From Haplomitrium mnioides (taxonomy: Eukaryota; Marchantiophyta; Haplomitriopsida; Calobryales): a stretch of DNA of 42,887 nt. The notes below the pieces were generated by a model. It was not told the DNA's origin. It did no database searches and saw only the letters and a program-made list of their open reading frames with translations. Where the stretch lies: assembly GCA_049999725.1 (NCBI GenBank), contig JBNGIS010022626.1, positions 1-42,887 of the forward strand. The letters are read 5' to 3'. Of the stretch, positions 30,641-40,468 are shown piece after piece (the stretch's first letter is position 1; every line of letters begins with the position of its first letter). The position numbers and the translations under genes are program-made.

Positions 30641-31915
30641 ATGTTCAAGCATCAACTTGCAAAAAGGTTGACAACAACTGTCAAGGGAAAAAAAAACCAA
30701 GGTTGTAGAAGAAGTTCTTGAAGATCAAGACCAAGCTCTAACCTTTGTCTCTTACCCTCTTGCTTTTCTGCTTCATTGTCAGAAAGCAAAAGAGTGGAAA
30801 ATGAGGTACCAAACTAAAGTTGTTGTCCCTATCTCAAGGGAGGAGTTGATGTAAAGGAATGTGACCTATAATTGTATATAGACAAACTCAACATGGCATT
30901 TTACTAAGTCCATGTGGAGTCTAGTGCTAGACAACTAAGAAGACTAGTGAAACTATGAGATTTCACTTTAGCTATTGTTGATATTTCTTATTTCTACAAC
31001 CTTAGAGAATGCAAACGTGATGATTAAAATCCCTTTTCTAATGATGATGTTTTTGACATGTTTTCACTTTTCGCTACAATTATGATATCCGATTTTTGGT
31101 CATTTGTAGTTATTCATTCTTTGTAGCATTTTGGCATTGCTAAAAATGCCCTTTTGGAAGTCTATTGTGCCATTGACCACGACATCTGACTAGTCTTCTA
31201 AAGGTTTATTTTTTCTATTTTTCTCTAGTATATTGTTATGCACTTGATTTCTTTTCTTGTTGTGTCTTGTAAATTTTATGTGATTGCTACATAGATAAAA
31301 CAAACATTCATTAGTCTAATAGTCCCAAAACTTCATATGTGTACGAGTATTAGACAGTGCGCCACTAGTAAAAGAGGGGAAACAAAACATAGAGATGTTT
31401 AATCTGCAATTGGAAGATGCGATTGGTTTCCTTTGCTAGATAATGTGTAGCTGTCCGTGACTTCTCTGAAACTAAAACATCTAGGAAATGATGTTGTTGT
31501 AAACATTTGTTAGAAGCCGCATACTCTTTATAATTTTTTCATTGATAATTTGTGTTATAAATATAATTGGATTTTAGATCTTTGCTCTGAGTCCGACAGA
31601 GGTTTAGTTTGTGACCTTTGATTAATGTGAAACTTTGTTGTAGTAGAATATGATAGATGACTTTCTATCTATATTCCTCAATGATTTTGGATGACGGTAT
31701 CTTTTCCATTCTATGTCATAGAGTCATAAATTTTCTACGCTTACCATAAGGAGCATGTTTCTCATGGTTTAGAAAGTGCATTAAGTGACTCGTTGAGAAC
31801 TAGAGAGTCTCAACATGATTCATCAACGGATGTAGATGCTCAAGCTTCTCAGTCAATTGATATAGAATACATTTGTCTTGAAATAGACAAGATTGATGAA
31901 GAATGCACTGATTGA
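30641..31915 (+). pseudogene. E1 gene 2 exons 3 and 4: methyltransferase part (broken)
   Basis: Picks up E1 gene 2 after the copia insertion: FKHQLAKRLTTTVKG matches FKWQLAKKLTAATKG of E2. The methyltransferase shows DFTLAIVDISYFYNL (30962-31000), which keeps the motif IV aspartate and tyrosine (D-I-S-Y), SDFWSFVVIHS, and VEVYC/LEVYCAIDHDI, where the exon ends near 31190. A short intron to about 31293 ends in ACATAG. Exon 4 has DKTNIH, KPHTLYNFFIDN and motif I NWILDLCSESD (31565-31600), then VVEYDR and the stop at 31913. Stops are frequent. It complements E2: each copy keeps residues the other has lost, so the ancestral motifs DxxY and DLCSGSG can be inferred. Confidence 0.68.
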
Positions 31916-32840
31916 TGCAAACTTTACATAGATAAAAGCATTTAACATGTATTTTATTAAGTTTAAGCTAGATAGGCTACCTTATATGAATGAATAAGTT
32001 TTGGATAAATCACTATAAAATACGTAAGATATGTGTAAGGAAATCTATGCTTGCATGGACAATTGAGCTTGGATGAATGAGTTTTTGATAAAACGATTGA
32101 TAATCTATAAGATATTTGCTTTGAACTTCATGTTAACATAGACATTTGTGTTCAAAATATTTAGGTTTTGAGACATAAAGTCTTGGCATGCAAGATTTAT
32201 TTTGGTTTTATGTTGATTTTTTGAGAATGTATATTAAAATTATGAATTATGAAATCATTTGTAATACGAGTTGTTTCTTTGATTTTTTTTATTATTGGAA
32301 TAGATTTCTATAAGCTATGAGAGATTGAGTGTATGTGTGCATAGGATTGCTTGATTGAATTTTATTGAAAGAGATCATCTCCTGAAGATATACGTACAAA
32401 AGTCTATGCAAGCATAGCAGTTCTTTTTTTTTGTTTTCATCTTTTCTGTATATAGTTGGAAGTTGAAAGCATGTGTTAGGAGATTGTAGATGAAGATGTC
32501 AATGCTAGTCGAGACATCATCTTTTCTTTGAATGTATTTTTAGTAATTTTTTTAGGTTTTTTTAAAGTCTAATGTCTTTTGAATGTATTAAAGAAACATT
32601 AAAATATTGTGATTGAAGTTTTAATTTATTTTATAAATATTCTAATTGTTGATGTTTATCTTCTTGAAACTTCATATTTTTAAAATCACCTTTTTGTGAA
32701 AGATTTGATATAAAAATATTTGATGTAAAAAACAAATTGCAAGCTTAAAAAAATTGCTACAAAAAATTACAAATACAAAAATGTAATCTCTTAAAGTTAA
32801 AGTTTGAAAATCATTTTTGTTGAATGCAAAATAAAACAAA
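31916..32840. other. E1 3' region, non-coding
   Basis: Between the gene 2 stop and the right inverted repeat. Loose copies of the TCTATGCTTGCATGG and GTCTATGCAAGCATAG palindromes occur at about 32040-32060 and 32400-32417, much sparser than in E2. From about 32520 the DNA is very AT-rich and matches the E2 subterminal tract. The minus frame 32672-32905 is a shadow. No gene is seen. Confidence 0.55.
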
Positions 32841-32873
32841 AACTTAGTAGTAGCTGCTAGTTCAAACTGGTGG
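32841..32873 (-). repeat. E1 right terminal inverted repeat
   Basis: AACTTAGTAGTAGCTGCTAG and TTCAAACTGGTGG align with the E2 right end (14289-14321) at about 70 percent, including the preceding AAACA. This marks the end of the outer element and supports the E2 terminus independently. Confidence 0.6.
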
Positions 32874-33149
32874 TTGTTTAATGAAATGTTGGAATGAAAG
32901 ATCACTACACTACACTAAGTACGACATGATGTTATTCTATAAATGAAGTGGTTGCAAGGACACATTCTGCAAGGCACCTACTTCTATATGTGATTGGATC
33001 AAATGCAATAAAGAGACAAGATGTTGTGCTTCTAGGACTTATTTGCGAGTTCAAGACAATTAGAAAGATTGAGAATAAAAAGTACCACATAAACTCAAAG
33101 GTGGTTTAAAGGAATTCTATGATATAAAGTATTGTATCTTGTATGGCAC
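32874..33149. other. No recognisable feature
   Basis: AT-rich sequence between the end of E1 and the gypsy pol remnant. ACATGATGTT near 32921 followed by a CTATAA word resembles 36655-36680, but the match is short. Confidence 0.4.
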
Positions 33150-34230
33150 TATACTACTTGGCTCCTCATGAATTGGAAGAATGCAAAGCTCAAATCACCA
33201 AATTGCCAAAGAAGTGATTTTTTTCAATCAAATATATTAGATTCTCGTTATAGTGTACTAGTATTTATTTATGAAAAACAAAAGATAGGAGTATGAGTAT
33301 GTACACTAACTACCAACCCTTCAATCAACAAAGGATGAAAAAAACCATATCTATTACCACAAATGGATGACCGCTTTGATTGGATGCAAGTAGCATGCTA
33401 CTTTGCAAAGTTGGATTTAAGAAGCAAATATAATCAACTCCAAATGGAAGAAGGTGATGTGCAAAAAACAACATTTCAAAGATATGTGAATTTCGAATCT
33501 TGTTTTGTTTTTTGGATTAACTAATGTTTTTGCAACATTTATGAGATCACAAGCTATATGCTAAAATGTCAAATAATAAGTCGGGAAGAGGGAGATTAAC
33601 TACTTGAGTCATTGTATGAGTGCAACAAAAATTCAAGCTATGGACAAGAAAGTGGAGGCTACTAAAAGGCGAAAAGCACCTACCGATCCAATATAACTCA
33701 AAGAATTTTTGGGTTTAATTAGGGTTTATTGTAGATTTGTGAAACGTTTGCACAAATAGAAAAACTATTGACCAAGTTGCTCAAGAAAAACCACATTTAG
33801 ACATGAGGAGCTATAAAAACAAATTGGCAAGAATCACTTCTTCATGTTTTTTTTTCTAAAATGGTATGGTTCAAAATGACTAATCAAATTTTTGGTTGAT
33901 GCATATGGAGAAGCCATAGGTAGAGTTTTGCAACAAGAGTGGGAAGGTGGTTGACATCATATTTCTTTCTTTTCAAGAAAGTTCAACAACACAAAGCAAT
34001 ACTACCATGCAACAAAGTGTGAGGAACTAGCGGTTGTATAACCAACCAAATATTAGAAGAATTATTTAGAAGAAAAGGATTTTACTGTTGAACTTGACTA
34101 TCATGACATATCTAAGTTACTATTTTTGTTGTGAAACTCAATTCACCAACATGTTTTCGTGCATTATATTTTGTTCTTGAAAACCACATTAGCCATATCA
34201 AATGTTTATCACTTTGAATCCCATAGCCAA
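33150..34230 (+). pseudogene. Ty3/gypsy reverse transcriptase and RNase H remnant
   Basis: Heavily decayed but clear by motif: LAPHELEECKAQITKLPKK (about 33162), a DGSMRMC-like DRSMSMY, MDDRFDWMQ (about 33363), FAKLDLRSKYNQLQM (about 33399) and then TTFQRYVNFE, the gypsy palm. APTDPI/LKEFLGLIR (about 33675) and YCRFVKR mark the connection domain. LVDAYGEAIGRVLQQ, FFSRKFNNTKQYYHAT and CEELAVV (about 33895-34040) are RNase H. At least six frame changes and many stops are present. The catalytic YxDD segment is not recognisable. Integrase is not seen downstream. Confidence 0.8.
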
Positions 34231-34929
34231 ATTTAATGGTCCAACTATGTTATTGAAGACATATTATAGCCTTTGACCTTAAAAGAAAAAGAGGAATTTT
34301 CCATTGTCTATACCAAAGCATATAACAAGCTAAGTACAAACTCAAGGTTGCTTGCAATCGCCAAAAAAAAATGTCAATACTCATTGCCAAGAGGTGAGCT
34401 TTGATGTGTGCAACCAAGCATGGCTTTATACCCCCAATCTTCCTTTTCATTTCTCTCTTAAGCTTAACATCTCCTTGAGTCAACCATTTTCTATTTATGC
34501 TCGTATTGGCAAAGTAGACTATCACTTGACTTAACCTTCCGGACCCATGAAGATTCATCATATTTTTCATGTTTTTTACTACATTTATATATGTCATGCT
34601 CTATGACTTTTACTTCTACATAAGAACTCTCTTTGCTACTTGAACTTATTGACAATTATGAAAAGTTTTAAGTTGAATAACTCTTGAAGAAACACACTTA
34701 TCATCAATGCCATTGGAAGATTATTGAATATCTAGTTTAGCAATATGGGAAATCTCCAATCCAATAGTCAAACCAAAGATAATTGGAGTATTTTAGTATT
34801 TTTGGATGGTATTGTTATCTTCAATAAAGCTAAAATCAAGCATCATATTCATCTCCAATCTCTATTTTGCCATATTCACTCACACTCTATATTGATGAGT
34901 GTTTGTTACACCTCATCAATCTTTATAGG
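34231..34929. other. Unassigned stretch between opposed gypsy fragments
   Basis: The minus-strand frame at 34250-34597 and others look like non-coding readings. The region may hold the end of the minus-strand gag or protease of the next feature, but I cannot support a domain. Confidence 0.35.
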
Positions 34930-35700
34930 TACAACCTCACTCCATACACAATCACATTTGGTACAACTAGTCAAAAATGCAATCTGACTCTTGCTATAGA
35001 AAATAAGGATCATACAACTCAACCATGTGCATGACGTCTTCTAATTAACAAGGCTTTCTCAGTGTTGCTTCTATTTTAATATGAGGCTTCAATCCTTGAA
35101 CAAAACAATCAAGTGTTTTGCCTTCTCCCACATCTATAATTTGTATGATGGTATTATTAAATTTTGTAACATAGCTTCTTTATGTATCAATTTGCTACAG
35201 CTCTGCAAGATAATATCTTGCTACTTTTGGATTATTTAGAACTTTGTGATTTTAAGCTCGAGAAAAGAAATAGTAGGAGCAATAAACCCATATTGTGCTT
35301 GTTAGTTTGATATCTCTACTAAATCTTTGCAACTTCTTCTAGTTTTCAAGCCAAAGAAAGAATTTGCAAACCAACTACAATGCAGCTCCAGATGCTACTC
35401 AACCAAGCTTGAAATACTTCTACAATTACTCAATACAACTCAACTATTCTTTAGTCAATATCCATAGTAGAACAACCTTTCTTTTGTGTTTGTAGCTTCA
35501 AAGTATTGCTCGCAATGAAATAAAAATTTCTCAACTCCTTTAGAGCCTATCTTTCTGTCATATATATTTGGTTTTGGAAAGTGGTATGGCTCACTTTTTC
35601 CTTAAAAGACACTCATTCCATCATTTGTATTTGTGTTCAAAATTTTAATATGCACAAAAGTGCTCAATTTTCTGTATTGTTTGTACCACCCTTTCATTTT
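34930..35700 (-). pseudogene. Ty3/gypsy gag remnant
   Basis: Read leftward from about 35690: MKGWYKQYRKLSTF, then FLFHCEQYFEATNTKER (about 35480-35530, the usual gag W/F...EQYF segment) and IIQIIDVGEGKTLDCFVQGL (about 35105-35165), continuing KPHIKIEATL. The last is the typical late-capsid F-x-x-GL(K/R)P block. It starts soon after a primer-binding site, so it belongs to a minus-strand element whose LTR lies to the right. Decay is severe. Confidence 0.65.
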
Positions 35701-35721
35701 TTTCTAGATTCTTAATATAAT

Positions 35722-35737
35722 GTGCCTCTAATACCAA
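35722..35737 (-). promoter_or_regulatory. Retrotransposon primer-binding site
   Basis: Minus strand reads TTGGTATTAGAGGCAC, close to the TGGTATCAGAGC site complementary to initiator methionine tRNA. It directly follows the LTR end TTTTTCTACA. Confidence 0.75.
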
Positions 35738-36655
35738 TGTAGAAAAACTCATAGATGTACTCAAAGAGAACAAGATTAAATCAAACACCAAGAGAATACA
35801 AGCAAAAGCTCAAACAAATTGAGACAGTCTTGAGAATGAAGAGTTGGCCAATGTGGTTTCTCTATTTATTTCTTATGAAGGCAATGTTATTTAGCTTTCT
35901 TTACTTACAACTTACTTCAATTTCCAAACTTCTCACTTCTTAACCCTCTTTTGAAGTCAAATCCTCTTTGGAAGTCACTACGTGTTTCAAACATCCCAGC
36001 ACATTTGATAGTCCATGACATTTCCAAACAACCTACGACTATTTCAAACATCCCACCATATTTAATAATCTTTAACATTTCCAAACATTCTGTCATACTA
36101 TTACTCTCTATTTTTCACAATCTAATATTTTTATTGCTATGTAGACTATAAACAAATTAGATCTCCATATTTATAAAAAACAACTTCTTGACTATTGGCT
36201 CAAACAAACCTATTGGTCAATAAACAAATTTGTATTTAATGCTATGAGAATAACCTCTTGACTATTTTTCCAAACAATCCACATAAACTATAAACAAAAT
36301 CATGTACCATGTTTGTGAAACAAGTTAACCCAAACCATTTTTCTAAACAATCCTATTGCTCTAAACAACCCTTTTTGTTATCCACAAATTTGTATTTGAT
36401 ACTTATAAAAGCAACCTCTTAATTATTGCCTCAAAAAAACCCACTTGGACTATAGAAAAACTCATACTCTATGCTTATGAAAACAACCTCTTGATTATTA
36501 CCTCAGACAATACTTTCTAACTATAGAGAAACTCATACTGTAATCAACCTCTTCATTATTGCCAAAATCAACTCTATTAGAACTAGACAAATTCAGACTT
36601 AGTGCTCTGAAAATCAACTTTTGAACATTGCTCCAAACAACCTTCTTTGTAGTGG
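35738..36655 (-). repeat. Probable gypsy 5' LTR on the minus strand
   Basis: The right-hand (plus) border TGTAGAAAAACTC is the reverse complement of an LTR end CTACA next to the primer site. On the minus strand an AATAAATAGAGA TATA-like box (about 35858-35872) precedes a likely R/U5. The outer border is uncertain; I place it after the tandem repeat. No second LTR was found. Frames 35755-35943 and 35951-36151 are not genes. Confidence 0.55.
36178..36655. repeat. Tandem repeat of about 70 bases
   Basis: About six to seven diverged units, each with AACCTCTTGATTATTGCCTC, then AAACAAxCC and ACTATA-x-ACAAACTCATACT. Unit starts lie near 36178, 36243, 36410, 36480, 36541 and 36610. It probably lies in the U3 of the LTR. 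Confidence 0.75.
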
Positions 36656-36829
36656 TACAAACATGATGTTGTGCTATCTATAAGAATATAGAGAGGAGTG
36701 AAGGAGATGGTAGTGATTATTAAAGAAGGATCATCTTTTAGTAAAGATTGGAATAAGATCATTTTTAGGGTTGGATCAACTTTTAATGAAGTGGTATTAA
36801 GACTACTTGTCTTTGAAGTCACTTTTAGA
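36656..36829. other. No recognisable feature
   Basis: Short AT-rich stretch with a loose internal repeat (GGATCATCTTTTAGTAAAG versus GGATCAACTTTTAATGAAG). The minus frame over it has no family features. Confidence 0.4.
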
Positions 36830-37555
36830 GAAAAGAGATAAGAAACAACCGCTACTGATTTCATGTTGTATTTTGCGTTGAATTTTTTTTTTCAAATTTC
36901 TAACTCAAAATTTACATTTTTTGATAGTTGCAAAATTTTTCTTCAAAAAAAATACTCAACCTAAAAATTGGTTTATTCATATATCTATTGTATTTTGGAA
37001 AAACTTTAACCTTAGATATTTGGTAAAAAAAGTAAAACAAAAATATTATATCATAGTAAGATAAACAAACAAGAGAGAATATTGAAAAAATATGGTAAAG
37101 TTATATAGTCATTTTAAAAATATTTTCTAAAAATTTTCAAAAAGCCTTCAAGATACAAAATCCTAGAACATCTACGAAGAACAAATCCAAAAAAATGATG
37201 ATGCTACAACATACACTAACATATAAGTCTCTAATCAGAGTTGCTTTGAGCTTATATTTATATACAGGAAAAAAAGAAAAAAAAGAAAAAGACCTATGCT
37301 GGCATAGACTTCAAGCTCGCACATCATAAAAGATAATGCCTTTCATAAAAATCAATCTGACATTCTAAGGTAAGCAAGCAGTGAATTGCTAGTAACTTGA
37401 AAAAATTGAATATCCAATATAAAATCACAACAACGACTTATATGTAGAATGACATCATTATTGAAAATTGTCATAAATTTAATGAGCAACTAAGAAAAAA
37501 AGAAAAAACTCACGATTGAAGAAAACTTGTACAGAAACCAAGTCGAAAGGGACTT
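36830..37555. other. E3 end region, non-coding
   Basis: AT-rich subterminal DNA. A decayed palindrome lies at about 37290-37312 (CTATGCTGGCATAG). The methyltransferase exons that should lie here, by comparison with E1 and E2, are missing, so a deletion joins the end region directly to intron 2. Confidence 0.55.
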
Positions 37556-37846
37556 CAGAGTCCATAAGAGCATGGACTTCAGAGTCCATGCACACATAGA
37601 CTTTGGAGTCCCTTCAAGCTTGGACTCTCAAAGTCCCAGTGCGCAAATGCTCTAGGGTCCATGTGCGCATAGGCTAGATCTCCTTGCGAGCAAGGAGATC
37701 TAGCACACCTCATCACCAAAGAGTGCATGTGTGCATGGACTCTTGGATGTCCATGTGCGCATGAAAGAAATAAGAAAAATAAAAGTATTACAAAAAAATT
37801 CAAACAATCTTTTGAAACACAATTAGAGAAGGGAAAAAAAACTTAC
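37556..37846 (-). repeat. E3 gene 2 intron 2 with palindrome cluster
   Basis: Palindrome copies at about 37556-37765, such as AGTCCATGCACACATAGACT, and an inverted GATCTCCTTGCGAGCAAGGAGATC (37678-37701), a perfect 24-base palindrome of different sequence. On the minus strand the intron begins with a GTAAGT donor next to 37847. Confidence 0.8.
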
Positions 37847-39319
37847 AAACAATTACTTGACGTTTGAATAAAAAGCAGACATCTTTGATTCCTCTATGTG
37901 GATGAGATATTCCATCCTTGCCTCCTCCCAAGAGCTGCATTATATCTCAAAGCAAAACAATTTGACCATTGCCGCCAAAACTTTATGTCTCTTAAGTTCA
38001 CGAGACATTTCTTCGATTGAAAGCTCTCTGACTTCCACTCGCTTTAAAATTGAAATTTTGATTTTGTCGAGAATACCCTAGAGAGACCTTCAAGGTATTC
38101 ATTTCATGTCCTCTATTCTAAGAGATCTTTTGGCCTTGGGTCTCTAACCTTTCACAAGATTGTTCTCCTACATTGTAAAAATGCTCTATTGTAACTCCTA
38201 TATCTCTCCATTTCAAAACATCTATTGGAACCAATTGTCTTGAGAAGTCGCCATCTTCTCAAGAGTTGGCTTTGGCTTGATTTTAAAAGTCTCCAGAACA
38301 AGTTATGTTTTAAACTTTTGGGACAACACCATCCCACTCTTTATTGAAGGCTGATGCCAATACTCCATCTTCTGAATTGAAGTCATCTCCAACCTGTAGC
38401 ATTGGTCATAATTGTCATTAGTCACAAAAATTTAGGATTCTCTTGGTGTAAGCCCTATGTAGACGTAGTAGTTTCAGAGCAAAAGCATTGGATTTTTTGC
38501 TCCATACTTTCTGATTAAAAATTGCCTTGCTAGTATCACTATGATTGCCTCTTGCAATCTCATAGAGGTACTTGTCAGGGTTTTTGATATCAAACTCTGA
38601 CTTATCTCTCAACCCGCACTTTGGGTCCACAACTACAATGAAAAAAGAACGCACATATTTGTTCATGAGCATTCTCTAGGCTAGAAGCTCAACAAAATCT
38701 TCATTCAACCTCCTAATTAGAATGGCCCCTATTTATCCATTCCAAGTTTCAGAAGACTCAAATTCTCTAGCCGAATAGTGATGGTTTCCTCCCAAACTCT
38801 GCATCTCTAGATTGCAGACTCCCTTATTTTGTTCTTTTCCTCTTCAAACATTATTTAAGGACCAATCTACTCCCTTTCCTGAAACGTTTGGAGGTCTTTG
38901 TGCGATTGCCTCTTTGATCTCGATGTGGGAGGCTGCACCGGCTCTAACTTGATTTCTTCCCCAAAGCTGCTAGAGGGGGAAGATGATGAGGTTGCTAAAG
39001 AATAGTTGGGTGGAGTTGGGAATCGGACAAGCTCCTCCTCAATCGGTGATGGTGGCACCAGCTTTTCCTTTGAAAATGCCGACTTCGTTTTTTTCAAAGC
39101 TTCGGTTGGCTTCACATGCTTTCTTTTCTTGGCAGCTGGAGGTCCACTTGTTGTTGCCATTGTCATTGTTGCCACACTTGGATGTGACATTAAATGTTCA
39201 ACATAAGGGTCTTGGGTCACTTTCAAAAATTTTAAACTTAAAGCAAACTTGATGAAGTCCCTTTCTACCTGCTTCGCGTTTGGGTAAGCATTGACAAAGT
39301 CAAATAGAAATTGAGAAAA
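37847..39319 (-). pseudogene. E3 gene 2 exon 2: linker and ParB-like domain (broken)
   Basis: Read leftward: FSQFLFDFVNAYPNAKQVER at 39319, then VTQDPYVEHLMSHPSVAT, PPAAKKRKHVKPTEALKK (possible nuclear localisation signal) and a serine-rich tract. SKRQSHKDLQTFQERE is closed by a stop at 38867, where the other two copies also have stops. Next is the ParB-like part: LMNKYVRSFFIVVVDPKCGL, KSEFDIKNPDKYLYEIARGN and HSDTSKAIFNQKVW (about 38520-38672). The second half of the domain is shifted out of frame. The exon ends in ERHK/KVLAAMVK-like sequence and a GTAAGT donor at 37846. Its N-terminal half is the least damaged of the three copies. Confidence 0.65.
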
Positions 39320-39650
39320 CTGAAAACAAAAAACAAGAAATGGTCAATAAACTATTTGAAAAACTTTTCAAAAGTATTCGTATGGACTCAAAGGACTTGA
39401 CAAGGTAGTCTATGTGCAAAGGGGCACTGGAGTCTATGGGCATATGAACTCTTGAGTTCATGTTGTAGAGGCTTAGAAGTCTAAGCGTGCCTAGACTCCA
39501 AAGTCTATGCGCGCATGGGCTCCAAAGTCCTTGCTCACTTGGAATCCGGAGTCTATGCGTGTATGGACTTTATAATCCATAGCGTACAAGTACGAGGCTT
39601 TACAACATAAAGTTTAAAATGATTGGAAAAAAATATATACTAAGTCTTAC
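39320..39650 (-). repeat. E3 gene 2 intron 1 with palindrome cluster
   Basis: Donor GTAAGA at 39650 and acceptor TTTTCAG at 39320 on the minus strand, matching E2 intron 1. Positions 39385-39595 hold about six palindrome copies, for example AGTCTATGCGCGCATGGGCT near 39499-39518. Confidence 0.8.
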
Positions 39651-40009
39651 ATTGATGTCGTTGTAAGCCGACTACAGATCTTTGGTGAAGATATCCTTTG
39701 ACTTCATCTCGTTGAAGGAGAATCTCTTTGGTAACACCTTGAAGAGTGTGATTGATGTCTCTGATTGCACAAGCAACCCTATGTGGGCTCTATGCCCCTC
39801 TTGAATCATGGTTATTTGGACCAAAAACCCAATGCTGAATTTTCACCTTCCTCGCGAAAAAGGTAAAGGCGATGGTAGATGTCTTTAATGGTTCCTTAAC
39901 AAACTAACCATTCGTAGGCTAATTTTTAAGGCTCAAGAGTCTTCAACACATCAGAATACTAATAGGGCTTTGGTTGAGCTGTTTTGGGAGAATTGACCCG
40001 TGATGCCAT
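39651..40009 (-). pseudogene. E3 gene 2 exon 1 (broken)
   Basis: MASRVNSPKTAQPKPY starts at 40009, followed after stops by YSDVLKTLEP, TIKDIYHRLYLFREEGENS and ALGF-LVQIT-like sequence. It ends ACATCAAT before the GTAAGA donor. It has the same length as E2 exon 1 (359 bases), which supports both boundaries. Confidence 0.62.
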
Positions 40010-40468
40010 TTTCTCCAAAGTATAAAAGAGTAAAAATAGGAGGCAAAAATTGTACCATAAAAATTTCATTAAAATAGAAGGCAAAAAGCGGCAAAATCAC
40101 AAGGAAAGGAAAAAATGATCACAACAAGAAAGCAAAAACTAGAAAGTAAACTTGCGACAATGGAAAGAAACTTTCTATTGACATTCATTTTATACCCAAA
40201 TTTCAAAAATCATATTTTCCCGCCAAAAATAACTCACAGAGCTCTTGACACGTAGATTTGCCTGGTGCAAAAGAAAATTAGTATATAAAGCATTGTTTAT
40301 TTTCATCTTTCTAATTTTTTTACATTTCCTTTACAAAAATTTCATAATTTTTTCGTTTAATTTGTGAAATTTTCTTCAAAAATACATCTTTTGGGTATAC
40401 AAACAAGATTTAAGAATATTTGTTTAAAAACTTTCCTCAATTTTCTTGTCTTTCTATATTATCTTTCA
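40010..40468. promoter_or_regulatory. E3 bidirectional promoter block
   Basis: Mirror image of the E2 block. ATTTTATA (40187-40194) is the gene 2 TATA box on the minus strand, with a decayed GCCAATGGAAAG next to it (CTTTCTATTGAC). GTATATAAAG (40281-40290) is the gene 1 TATA box on the plus strand. CGCCAAAAAT, GAGCTCTTGACACGTA and TTTCATCTTTC are kept between them. Confidence 0.6.

Larger units (their letters stand above)
1..32873 (+). mobile_element. E1: outer two-gene ParB-methyltransferase element, left end outside window
   Basis: Composite of homologous pieces that read in order: gene 1 on the minus strand (about 433-3440), a shared promoter (3441-3911), and gene 2 on the plus strand (3912-5627, 14322-14652, 30641-31915), ending in an inverted-repeat terminus at 32841-32873. 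It is interrupted by E2, a solo LTR and a copia element. With those removed the exons line up with E2 gene 2 without loss, and this alignment is the main support. The left terminus is not seen, and homology to E2 stops near 432, so positions 1-432 may be foreign. Both genes carry many stops and frameshifts, more than in E2, as expected for the older host of a nested insertion. Confidence 0.75.
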
